Of a stretch of 27,508 nt of DNA, positions 1 through 5,989 are shown piece by piece. The notes beneath the pieces were generated by a model. That model did not search any database and was not told where the DNA came from. It saw nothing but the letters and a program-made list of their open reading frames with translations. Within the stretch, counting starts at the first letter, position 1. Each line of letters begins with the position of its first letter. Made by a program: the position numbers and the translations under genes. The stretch comes from a virus, in the IMG/VR virus record IMGVR_UViG_3300009528_000033, positions 1 to 27,508 of that record; one strand, written 5' to 3'.

Positions 1-1187
1 CTGTTAATGGGAGAACTGATTGGGTGTCCAAAGAACCTTCTATCGCAACGGCAGGAATAGACTCGGTGAAAGCTGGTCCCCATCCCCGTAAGATCATTCT
101 TGACGATCCTGAAACTGAGGACAATACCTCAAGTCTGGAAGCCTGCGAGAAATTGCTGGACAACTATAGAATGCTCTCGCCGATGTTGAAACAGGGCGGT
201 CAGATGATAGTTATTGGTACTCCTTACTCATTTGATGGAATCTACCACTATATTTTGGAGAATCCAGCCGAGCTCCAGGCTTACGATATTTTAGTGGGCC
301 AAGCTAGAAAAGATTCAGGCATTCTTCCTAAAATTAGCAAAACCTTCATGCAGCTACCGGAAGGCCCAGAAGAGACTCTTTTAATGCCGAATGTTTTGAC
401 CAAAGAATACTTGGATGATGAAGAAGCGAAGGATCCCCCATTTTTTGCCGGACAATATATGATTTCTCTCTCCAGTGGAGGGGCAGCCGAATTCAAAAGA
501 GAATGGTGGAGATATTATCTCGAAAAAGAACTTCCAGAGAAGCTCAAAACATACGTTCTGCTCGATCCAGCCATTTCCCAAAAATCAACCGCTGATTATA
601 CTTGTATCAAAGTAGTTAGCCAGGACGTATTAAACAATATTTTTATCCGCAAGATAATTCACGCTCGTCTTGAGCCGGATGAGGTTATTGAATATTTTTA
701 CAAATTTTTCTTTGACTATCATCCCTATAAAATGGGGATAGAAACCAACGGTATGCAATACCTTTTCAAATGGCAGTTTGACAAGGAAGCGAAGTTTAGA
801 GGGAGACTGCCCATCTTTGAGCTAAAGCACTACGGGAAACAGACCAAGAAGGCTCGCATAAGAGCTTTAATTACACCCTATAAAGAGGGAAGGATTTATC
901 ACTTGGCGGGCAATAAGGAGAAAACAAAAGTTCATCCCGAGCAGAGAATACTTGAATCTCAACTCCTGCACTGGAATCCCAAAAAGAAAATGCACGATGA
1001 TGCGGCTGATACTCTAGCTATGTTCTTAGAGTTAGCTACTCCGAGGACAAAGAGGAAGGGGCGCCGCTGTCCTCGTTGTCGCGGAGACGAATTAATTCGC
1101 CTACGGTCTGGAGGGTATCAGTGCTCGGAATGTCTTTATATTATTACATTGGGCCGCCAGATTGCGGATAAAATGACAGGATATTAG
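1..1187 (+). CDS. terL: Terminase large subunit, 5'-truncated by the window edge
   Basis: The large terminase cuts phage DNA and drives it into the prohead by ATP hydrolysis. The frame is open from base 3 (reading VNGRTDW...), so the gene begins before the window; the in-frame GTG at 24 is not its start. The visible part begins just before the Walker B strand (KIILDDPE). It continues through an IGTPY coupling motif into an RNase H-like nuclease, with acidic residues in LLDPAIS (near base 564), GIETNG (near 740) and HDDAADTLA (near 995). Walker A lies upstream. After the nuclease, the last 45 residues hold CPRC and CSEC pairs spaced like a zinc ribbon, which is not part of the standard terminase core. 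The next gene starts 2 bases after the stop. The family call is firm; the zinc site is inferred. Confidence 0.93.
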   Translation, partial: VNGRTDWVSKEPSIATAGIDSVKAGPHPRKIILDDPETEDNTSSLEACEKLLDNYRMLSPMLKQGGQMIVIGTPYSFDGIYHYILENPAELQAYDILVGQARKDSGILPKISKTFMQLPEGPEETLLMPNVLTKEYLDDEEAKDPPFFAGQYMISLSSGGAAEFKREWWRYYLEKELPEKLKTYVLLDPAISQKSTADYTCIKVVSQDVLNNIFIRKIIHARLEPDEVIEYFYKFFFDYHPYKMGIETNGMQYLFKWQFDKEAKFRGRLPIFELKHYGKQTKKARIRALITPYKEGRIYHLAGNKEKTKVHPEQRILESQLLHWNPKKKMHDDAADTLAMFLELATPRTKRKGRRCPRCRGDELIRLRSGGYQCSECLYIITLGRQIADKMTGY

Positions 1188-1189
1188 AT

Positions 1190-1423
1190 ATGACACCAGA
1201 TGAGTTTAGAGAAATGGTGAGGGCTCTTTTTGGACAAAAGAGAGTAGTTGAGTTGAGTCTAGGCAAAGAGATTTCTTTGAAGCAATCAATTAAACGAAAT
1301 CCCTATTGGATTTTCCTCTATAATTGGGGTATAATAAACGGGGGGACTCCCAGAGTTGTAAGCGCAGGAGAGATTATAGAAAGTCTTCGGAGAAATCAAT
1401 TTCCGCCAATAGGTAAGAGCTAA
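1190..1423 (+). CDS. Small hypothetical protein, 77 aa
   Basis: I do not recognise this protein. It begins with a helix-rich segment (MTPDEFREMVRALFGQK), has an aromatic middle (NPYWIFLYNWGIINGG) and a basic C-terminus. There is no signal peptide, membrane segment or cysteine cluster. The ATG lies 2 bases after the terminase stop, and its TAA abuts the ATG of the following HNH gene, so it is translated as part of the late operon. Reality as a gene is likely from spacing and continuous frame; function is unknown. Confidence 0.7.
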   Translation: MTPDEFREMVRALFGQKRVVELSLGKEISLKQSIKRNPYWIFLYNWGIINGGTPRVVSAGEIIESLRRNQFPPIGKS

Positions 1424-1882
1424 ATGAAGATTTCCAGGAGATTAGAACGCAGTAGAAATTATTACAAAACTCATAAAGACCAATGGGTTCGCTACCGTCT
1501 CGAAAATAAAGAAAAAATACGTGAATATCTAAAAAAATATCGAAAGGAAAATAGAAATGCTAAGCTTAGAGGTATTCAAAAGTTGAAAGAACAAATATTA
1601 ATTCATTATGGCAACAACAAGCTTTCTTGCGTTATCTGTGGCGAAGGTAGATTAGATTGTCTTAGTATAGACCATATCAATGATAATGGAGCAGAACATC
1701 GTAGGGAATTGGGCATAATTGGAGGTGCTTTTTATCGATGGTTGAGAAGAAACGATTATCCTCCTGGTTATCAAACCCTGTGTATGAACTGTCAATTCAT
1801 CAAACGTTTTTCAAAAATTAGAAAAGACTTGGTTTCAAAATATGGGAAAAAATTGAGGGTAATAAATGGGAATCTCCGCTGA
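1424..1882 (+). CDS. Phage HNH endonuclease (free-standing homing type)
   Basis: This is a 152-aa HNH nuclease of the kind common as free-standing mobile genes in phages. A basic, helical, lysine/arginine-rich N-terminus (residues 1-60) probably contacts DNA. The nuclease fold carries CVIC (C69, C72), the catalytic segment IDHINDNGAEHR (H84, H92), and CMNC (C120, C123), which would bind the structural zinc. The RWLRRNDYPPGYQ stretch before CMNC is typical of the phage family. Expected action is a nick or double-strand break in a related phage genome lacking the gene, leading to its copying by repair. The ATG follows the previous TAA directly. Its 3' end overlaps the next small gene by 17 bases. 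It looks more A-rich than the terminase, which fits mobile origin. Confidence 0.88.
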   Translation: MKISRRLERSRNYYKTHKDQWVRYRLENKEKIREYLKKYRKENRNAKLRGIQKLKEQILIHYGNNKLSCVICGEGRLDCLSIDHINDNGAEHRRELGIIGGAFYRWLRRNDYPPGYQTLCMNCQFIKRFSKIRKDLVSKYGKKLRVINGNLR

Positions 1883-2015
1883 AGAGATAAAACGTCGGAC
1901 TTGCCAATGTCGCGACCCCGTATTTAAGTATAGTAAGAGTTCAGATTATTCGGTAGTCTGTATGAAATGTTTTAAGCCATTAACAATAAGGGAAGAACAC
2001 CAGAATGAGATATGA
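1866..2015 (+). CDS. 49-aa protein with CxC...CxxC zinc-ribbon-like motif
   Basis: A short ORF starting at ATG 1866 inside the end of the HNH gene and ending at TGA 2013-2015. It reads MGISAEEIKRRTCQC, then residues to VVCMKC at positions 31-35, then a charged tail. Four cysteines (13, 15, 32, 35) form a CxC-x16-CxxC pattern fitting a small zinc knuckle. It overlaps the HNH gene by 17 bases and the next gene by 11, a coupling arrangement typical of real phage genes. Function is unknown. The cysteine pattern and the tight overlaps are the reasons for calling it. Confidence 0.6.
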   Translation: MGISAEEIKRRTCQCRDPVFKYSKSSDYSVVCMKCFKPLTIREEHQNEI

Positions 2016-2196
2016 ACCGATTTTCGTACCACATCTCAATTTGGAGCAAATTTCATTGCCACTTAATCGTAGATGGCGTGATGCCTACAGGTGGATTGAT
2101 ATTTGCCCGGCGCTTTTAAGTAATGGCAGGCTATATATTGCAAGAAGGAACGCTTTGCCAGTTTTCGTATTACATTTTATCGCTGGAGTAAATTAG
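2005..2196 (+). CDS. Small hypothetical protein, 63 aa
   Basis: An unrecognised small protein starting at ATG 2005, overlapping the preceding zinc-type ORF by 11 bases and preceded by AAGGGAAG. It contains NRRWRDAYRWIDICPALL and ends in a hydrophobic stretch (VFVLHFIAGVN). No domain is recognisable. It ends 12 bases before the next ATG, which has its own GGAGGGTGA ribosome binding site. It may be a decayed fragment; coding status is moderately likely. Confidence 0.45.
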   Translation: MRYEPIFVPHLNLEQISLPLNRRWRDAYRWIDICPALLSNGRLYIARRNALPVFVLHFIAGVN

Positions 2197-2208
2197 GGAG
2201 GGTGACAA

Positions 2209-2946
2209 ATGGAAAACCAGTTTCATTTAAAACGTCTTAAAAGAGATGCGGGAATGAGGCCACAATTATTCCAATTATATTACGAGGAGCAAATGACGTT
2301 GCAACAAATAGGAGATAGGTTTCGACTTACAAGGGAACGAATACGGCAAATCATGGAAAGATTAGGTATGCCTAGATGCAAAAGTCATCTAAACGCGAAA
2401 GGAGGCGAACCTAAATTCAAGACCATTGACGAATATTTCAAACACATCAAAAACGGAGGACAGGAAAGTCTTAGTATTTTACGGAGATTCATTGCTCCAC
2501 TTAAAAAACATTGTAAGGAATGTGGTTCGGTGAGAAGATTGTCTATGCATCATCGTAAATATCCTGCTCTATCTCTTAATGATATTGAAATTTTTTGTAA
2601 CTCTTGTCATATGGCTGGACATAATAAAGGAATTACGATAAATATCCAAAGGGAAATAATTAAAAAATATGTTAATGGACAGGAAACAGTTGAATTGGCT
2701 GAAGAATACAAACTAAGTCGTGGTTTAATTTACAGAATTTTGTCGAAATGGAACACTAGAAAAAGATATCATTCTACGCCAAAGTTGAAAGAAATTGAAA
2801 TTCAGACTGGAATATGTAATAAATATCGAATGGGTAAAAGTGGAGTTGAATTGGCCCGTGATTATGAAGTATCCATTACTCCTATTTATAGAATTCTACG
2901 TCAGCATAATGTAAAAATAAGAGGTTATGCAAGTGCAAGCCCTTGA
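2209..2946 (+). CDS. HNH endonuclease with sigma-region-4-like HTH and two further HTH units
   Basis: A 245-aa modular DNA-binding nuclease. Residues about 18-54 match the sigma70 region 4 helix-turn-helix pattern (TLQQIGDRFRLTRERIRQIM). Residues 101-140 form a zinc-stabilised HNH core: CKEC (102, 105), LSMHHRKYP (H114, H115), then CNSCH (130, 133) and GHNKG. Two similar HTH units follow at about 148-183 (VELAEEYKLSRGLIYRIL) and 200-236 (VELARDYEVSITPIYRIL), of the kind seen in resolvases and transposases, so they look like an internal duplication. The layout suggests a free-standing homing endonuclease with several DNA-recognition modules. The start has a strong GGAGGGTGA site. It is A-rich and unrelated in domain order to the HNH gene at 1424. 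Its stop codon lies inside the -35 box of the following promoter. Confidence 0.85.
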   Translation: MENQFHLKRLKRDAGMRPQLFQLYYEEQMTLQQIGDRFRLTRERIRQIMERLGMPRCKSHLNAKGGEPKFKTIDEYFKHIKNGGQESLSILRRFIAPLKKHCKECGSVRRLSMHHRKYPALSLNDIEIFCNSCHMAGHNKGITINIQREIIKKYVNGQETVELAEEYKLSRGLIYRILSKWNTRKRYHSTPKLKEIEIQTGICNKYRMGKSGVELARDYEVSITPIYRILRQHNVKIRGYASASP

Positions 2947-2970
2947 CAAAAAATTTAAATGTGATAAAGT
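2943..2970 (+). promoter_or_regulatory. Sigma70-type promoter
   Basis: A perfect -35 box TTGACA (2943-2948) is followed after 16 bases by TAAAGT (2965-2970). The -10 box is preceded by TGA, as in an extended -10 element, and the spacer is AT-rich. The predicted start of transcription is about 2975-2978, at or just after the ATG of the next ORF. The -35 box contains the TGA stop of the upstream HNH gene. It would drive the three small ORFs at 2975-3415 independently of the late operon. Confidence 0.6.
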
Positions 2971-2974
2971 ATAA

Positions 2975-3136
2975 ATGTACAATAATAGCGAACTCAAAAA
3001 GAACTTCATGAAAAGAATCTCCGAGGAGCTGGATAGGATTTTAGAAGAAGGTTTCGGGGAACTTAGAGTAATTTATGATAAGCAGAGGGGAGTACAGGAT
3101 GTTATTCCTTCTCCCCGGATTCGGGTGAAATCTTGA
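2975..3136 (+). CDS. 53-aa charged hypothetical protein
   Basis: The ORF starts at ATG 2975, with an alternative in-frame ATG at 3008. It encodes a charged, probably helical protein (KKNFMKRISEELDRILEEG) followed by a short strand-like segment (ELRVIYDKQRG) and a basic end. There is no Shine-Dalgarno before 2975, and the promoter's predicted start site falls at this ATG, so translation would be leaderless or use ATG 3008. Its TGA overlaps the next ATG (TGATG), which supports coding. No family is recognised. Confidence 0.5.
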   Translation: MYNNSELKKNFMKRISEELDRILEEGFGELRVIYDKQRGVQDVIPSPRIRVKS

Positions 3137-3276
3137 TGGCCTTTGCTAAAGACATTTTAGGTATTGACTTAACTCTAGTGCACATGGATATTTTAAAAAC
3201 TCTTGAAAAATATAAAGGAAAAAAGATAAAGTTACTCTGGGATAGACACGGAGTTATGCACATTGGGAATAGGTGA
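3136..3276 (+). CDS. 46-aa hypothetical protein
   Basis: A small ORF starting in a TGATG overlap with the previous gene and ending at TGA 3274-3276. It encodes MAFAKDILGIDLTLVHMDIL, a lysine-rich middle (EKYKGKKIKLLWDRHG) and a short end, with no cysteines or membrane segment. It overlaps the next TTG-started ORF by 14 bases. The gene is supported by chaining of three overlapping frames between a promoter and a terminator-like hairpin. Function is unknown. Confidence 0.5.
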   Translation: MAFAKDILGIDLTLVHMDILKTLEKYKGKKIKLLWDRHGVMHIGNR

Positions 3277-3415
3277 ATTTTATGAAGTAATTGAACTGGG
3301 TCGAAAGAAACTTATTCCTCGAAAGAAGTTCGAGCAGTATTGCCGTGACAGAGAAAGTAAGGGATTCGATATTATTTGGTCAAGCTTTAAAACAAATAAA
3401 ATATGGGTAATTTGA
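3263..3415 (+). CDS. 50-aa protein, TTG start, weakly Xis/HTH-like
   Basis: The frame is open from 3230 to TGA 3413-3415. The best start is TTG 3263, which has GGAG at 3250-3253, nine bases upstream. The segment GRKKLIPRKKFEQYC resembles the wing and last helix of excisionase/MerR-type DNA-binding domains (GRRxxIPRxxFExY), but the usual full HTH before it is too short here. The rest (ESKGFDIIWSSF, TNKIWVI) is strand-like. It might be a truncated DNA-binding protein or simply a small basic protein. The stop codon lies inside a second TTGACA (3412-3417). Confidence 0.5.
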   Translation: MGIGEFYEVIELGRKKLIPRKKFEQYCRDRESKGFDIIWSSFKTNKIWVI

Positions 3416-3441
3416 CAACTTAATATAGTCTGACCTACTCT
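3412..3441 (+). promoter_or_regulatory. Possible weak promoter before the 3448-3521 hairpin
   Basis: A perfect TTGACA (3412-3417) is followed after 18 bases by TACTCT (3436-3441). TACTCT keeps only three of the six -10 consensus positions, though these include the important A at position 2 and T at position 6. Transcription would begin near 3447, at the foot of the hairpin at 3448. The weak -10 makes this tentative. Confidence 0.25.
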
Positions 3442-3447
3442 GAACTT

Positions 3448-3521
3448 GAGCGGTCAATCTTAGCATTCTAACCAAGGGGTAGTCCCCCAATCGGTAGGTG
3501 CTACGGTTGGCCGCTTTTTTT
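3448..3521 (+). terminator. Long hairpin with T7 tail: intrinsic terminator or small structured RNA
   Basis: An 8-bp outer stem pairs GCGGTCAA (3450-3457) with TTGGCCGC (3507-3514), extendable by A-T and G-T pairs. It is followed by seven T (3515-3521). Inside, TAGCA (3461-3465) pairs with TGCTA (3499-3503), ACC with GGT, and an apical GGGG-TAGT-CCCC (3476-3487) caps the rod. The U tract marks it as a Rho-independent terminator ending the small-gene unit from the 2943 promoter. It is much longer than a usual terminator hairpin, so it may also be the body of a small RNA. It sits 24 bases before the next gene's ATT start. Confidence 0.6.
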
Positions 3522-3544
3522 ATGGATATAGCGGAGGTGCTGAA

Positions 3545-3727
3545 ATTCCTTATACCACCAAGGAAAAAAAGCTTTATAGAAGCCTGAAAAAGCAATATGG
3601 CAAAAGAGCCAAGGCTGTGTATCATGCGATGTTAAACAGCAAAAAACACGATAAAGTCTTTGGCGCTAGGAGCAAAAAAGAAAGGACTGCTAAGAAAAAG
3701 AGAGGAAGAAAGAGGAGAAAAAAGTAA
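3545..3727 (+). CDS. 60-aa strongly basic protein, apparent ATT start
   Basis: Translation from ATT 3545 gives a protein beginning (M)PYTTKEKKLYRSLKKQYG, with KAVYHAML in the middle and a C-terminal third that is almost all Lys/Arg. The frame has no ATG, GTG or TTG before this point downstream of the hairpin, while GGAGGT at 3533-3538 sits six bases before the ATT, an ideal spacing. Small basic proteins with this YTTK...LY..LKKQYG pattern are, from my general knowledge, frequent near phage portal genes. The TAA (3725-3727) overlaps the next ATG. Role unknown; nucleic-acid binding is likely from charge alone. Confidence 0.6.
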   Translation: MPYTTKEKKLYRSLKKQYGKRAKAVYHAMLNSKKHDKVFGARSKKERTAKKKRGRKRRKK

Positions 3728-3954
3728 TGATAACTCTAAAAAAATTGCAAAAAATAATCAAGCAAAATTTTGGGACTCCATTTCTCCCAAAAGGTTTTGT
3801 GCAGGTTAGAGATGTATCAGATATTTACAAAGAACCTGCTCTGTCCATTCATATAGGTGACAGAGATGTAACTATTGGAGAAACTGGAGAACAATTTGGT
3901 TCTGGTTCAGGAGTGGGCGAAGGGGTAGAGTGGAAAATAGAGAGGAAAAAGTAA
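3727..3954 (+). CDS. Small hypothetical protein, 75 aa
   Basis: Unrecognised. It has a basic helical N-terminus (ITLKKLQKIIKQNFG), a strand-rich centre (GFVQVRDVSDIY, LSIHIGDRDVTIG) and a glycine-rich end (GSGSGVGEGVEW). It starts in a one-base stop/start overlap with the basic protein upstream and ends in a TAATG overlap with the portal. The position suggests a minor morphogenesis protein. Confidence 0.65.
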   Translation: MITLKKLQKIIKQNFGTPFLPKGFVQVRDVSDIYKEPALSIHIGDRDVTIGETGEQFGSGSGVGEGVEWKIERKK

Positions 3955-5705
3955 TGGCGGAAGAAGAAAAAGACGAGGATTTACAAGAAGTTCTCGATAA
4001 ATACCAGCTTTCCACAGATTATCGCACTTCTAATGACTTTGAGACGAACCTAGACACCTACAAAGATTATTACGAAGGGACCTCTGAGGAAACTAGAGAC
4101 AGAGCAGCTCAAGAGAGATCTGCTATCCTGCCTCCCTGGCCCAAAACAACGGTAAATCATCTCTTGGCTCGGTTCATTTTAACCATTTGTGGCCAGAAGC
4201 CTTATTTTTCCACAGCCCCCCTAAACAAGAAATCAATCAAATCCTCAAAAATAGCTAATGACGTACTCTTTTTCCAAATAGATAGAGAAAGTCCTTTTTA
4301 TCAAATTAACCGTTTTATTCAATCAGTTCTATGTTATGGATTCGGTGTTCTCAAAACTGGTTGGGATTTTACGCCGGATGACGTAACCATCAAGAATTGG
4401 GATATTAGGAAGTTTCACTATTCCCCTCACGCCGAGGATTTGACCATTTTGCCCTGGGGTATTTTTGAGCTATATCGCTCGCTTAAAGATATACAGACCG
4501 AGAATGAAGCTTTTAAGAAAACGCATAAGGGGAAACTGCTCTATGACAATTTGGATGAGCTTGAGGAACGGCAAGTGACTATAATGGAGGACGAATCAGA
4601 TAAGTATACCGCAGAGGAAAAGAAAGGCTTACAACATATCTTAGAATACTGGGATCTAGATAAGAAAGTCGTTGTAGCCAACGAGGAAACTGTAATCTTG
4701 AAGACTGAAAATCCAGTAGGATTTGTGCCTGCTGTCTGTGCCTGTGGTATTCCCAAGCTGGAAGGCATTTTAGGGACGGGTGAGATTGAAACAATTGAGC
4801 CGTATGTAAGAGAAATGGCGACCATCAAAAATCAAAGGATGGATAACGTCAATATGGCTCTCAATCCTGTTTTACTGAGGAACATCAATGTTGAGATCGA
4901 GAATGAAGATGAGTTGTCGCAACTTAGACCCGGCCTCCAAGTCAAGATCGACGTTGTTGAGAGTGTTGACGTTGCTACCGTTCTCACGCCCCTGAGACTC
5001 GATTTTGTCACTGCCTCCTCTTATCAAGAAACGGCAATTTTAGAGAGAAATATTCAGATCATAAGCGGTATGTTTGACTACGTTCTGGGAGAAGTCCCAC
5101 AGCAACGAGAAACTGCTACTGGTATTGCTCGTCTTCAGGCTGCCGGAGGCATACTATTCCGGTACAAGATCCTACTGACTCTTAGAACGGCTTTCACCCT
5201 TCTACCTCGTCAGATGATAGCCTGGGATCAGAAATATCTTCCCGATAAATATTTTTATCTTCTTCGAGGCACCAAAGAGGGAATTCAAGAATTTAGAGAG
5301 ACCAACCGCAAGAGTATTCAGGGTGATTTCAAATTCAAAGAACTTATTTCTTCTCTTGACCCTGATGCTATGAAGGAAGTTAAAAGGGCTCAATTGATGG
5401 AGACTCTGAGGATAATTATTCAGGCCCAGCAAATACTGATGACTCTCCCTCCTCCAATGAAAGAGAAAGTAGAGAAGCTGATGAACCTTGTTCTGGCAAC
5501 CTTTGATATGCCAGAGCTAGAAGAGATATTTGGAGAGGAGGGGTCAGAGGAGATGACACCCGAGATCTTAATGCAGCGTCTTATGGGGCAAGGAATGGGA
5601 GGAGGAGTTCGGGGGGCAACACCAGCTCTCGGAGCACCAAGGACGGAGGGAAAGGCGGTTGGCGGTTTAATGGGCCGTGAACTTGGCCGCTTAGGAGGGC
5701 GTTAA
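3954..5705 (+). CDS. Portal protein
   Basis: The portal forms the ring at the capsid vertex through which DNA enters and leaves and which anchors terminase and tail. ATG 3954 was chosen over the upstream GTG 3930 because it forms a TAATG overlap with the previous gene and has AGAGG eight bases upstream. The 583-residue length and the order suit long podovirus-type portals: an acidic N-terminus, LLARFILTICGQKPYFSTAP, then FIQSVLCYGFGVLKTGWDF. They continue with GTGEIETIEPYVREMATIKNQ and RETATGIARLQAAGG, then a helical barrel-like C-terminus. The last 40 residues are glycine-rich. Placement between terminase and scaffold/capsid supports the call strongly. Confidence 0.9.
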   Translation: MAEEEKDEDLQEVLDKYQLSTDYRTSNDFETNLDTYKDYYEGTSEETRDRAAQERSAILPPWPKTTVNHLLARFILTICGQKPYFSTAPLNKKSIKSSKIANDVLFFQIDRESPFYQINRFIQSVLCYGFGVLKTGWDFTPDDVTIKNWDIRKFHYSPHAEDLTILPWGIFELYRSLKDIQTENEAFKKTHKGKLLYDNLDELEERQVTIMEDESDKYTAEEKKGLQHILEYWDLDKKVVVANEETVILKTENPVGFVPAVCACGIPKLEGILGTGEIETIEPYVREMATIKNQRMDNVNMALNPVLLRNINVEIENEDELSQLRPGLQVKIDVVESVDVATVLTPLRLDFVTASSYQETAILERNIQIISGMFDYVLGEVPQQRETATGIARLQAAGGILFRYKILLTLRTAFTLLPRQMIAWDQKYLPDKYFYLLRGTKEGIQEFRETNRKSIQGDFKFKELISSLDPDAMKEVKRAQLMETLRIIIQAQQILMTLPPPMKEKVEKLMNLVLATFDMPELEEIFGEEGSEEMTPEILMQRLMGQGMGGGVRGATPALGAPRTEGKAVGGLMGRELGRLGGR

Positions 5706-5706
5706 A

Positions 5707-5988
5707 ATGAAAAATAAAGAAATTATCGAGAAGGCTGAAATCTTAGAGGGGGGAATATCTACCCCATTTTGGAAAGAAGTCTCGGGTTTTATTGGTCAAG
5801 AGATAAACAAAGTTTCTGAAGGAATTATTAAGGGCGATTTTGATGAGCTCAAGGAACTGTATTTTTTGAAGGGACAGCTCATAGGATTAGCAAAGGCTTC
5901 ATGTTATCCTAAGAAGATTATCAAACGAAAGAACGAGCTGGAGAAGGAAGCAGAGAAAAAAAAGAAGAAGGAGAAGAAGGGGAAATAG
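5707..5988 (+). CDS. Small phage protein next to portal, lysine-rich tail
   Basis: A 93-aa helical protein with FWKEVSGFIGQEINKVSEG and LYFLKGQLIGLAKASCYP, followed by a run of Lys/Glu (residues 75-93). A short helical protein with this W...I...L.GQ..GL pattern next to the portal is, from general knowledge, common in metagenomic podovirus-like genomes, but I know no established function. It starts 1 base after the portal stop and ends 1 base before the next gene. It could be a chaperone-like or minor head protein. Confidence 0.75.
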   Translation: MKNKEIIEKAEILEGGISTPFWKEVSGFIGQEINKVSEGIIKGDFDELKELYFLKGQLIGLAKASCYPKKIIKRKNELEKEAEKKKKKEKKGK

Positions 5989-5989
5989 T

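Noticed and set aside
24-26. GTG as the start of terminase
   Set aside because: The frame is open to the window edge, the codons before it continue terminase-like sequence, and an ATPase half must precede Walker B.
3450-3514. tRNA-like element (7-8 bp outer stem)
   Set aside because: No GTTC/TTCGA T-arm, no D-arm or anticodon arm fits on either strand; the inner pairs stack as one rod, and a T7 tail follows.
1190-3726. Group I intron or intein hosting the HNH genes
   Set aside because: The terminase frame is continuous to its natural end and no split gene, intein splice motif or intron core was recognised; the HNH genes appear free-standing.
3930-3953. GTG 3930 as portal start
   Set aside because: ATG 3954 has the better ribosome binding site and forms the TAATG junction used repeatedly here.
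5940-5988. Programmed frameshift at the A-rich 3' end of the 93-aa gene
   Set aside because: The gene ends normally and the next begins with its own ATG one base later; no longer fused product makes sense.
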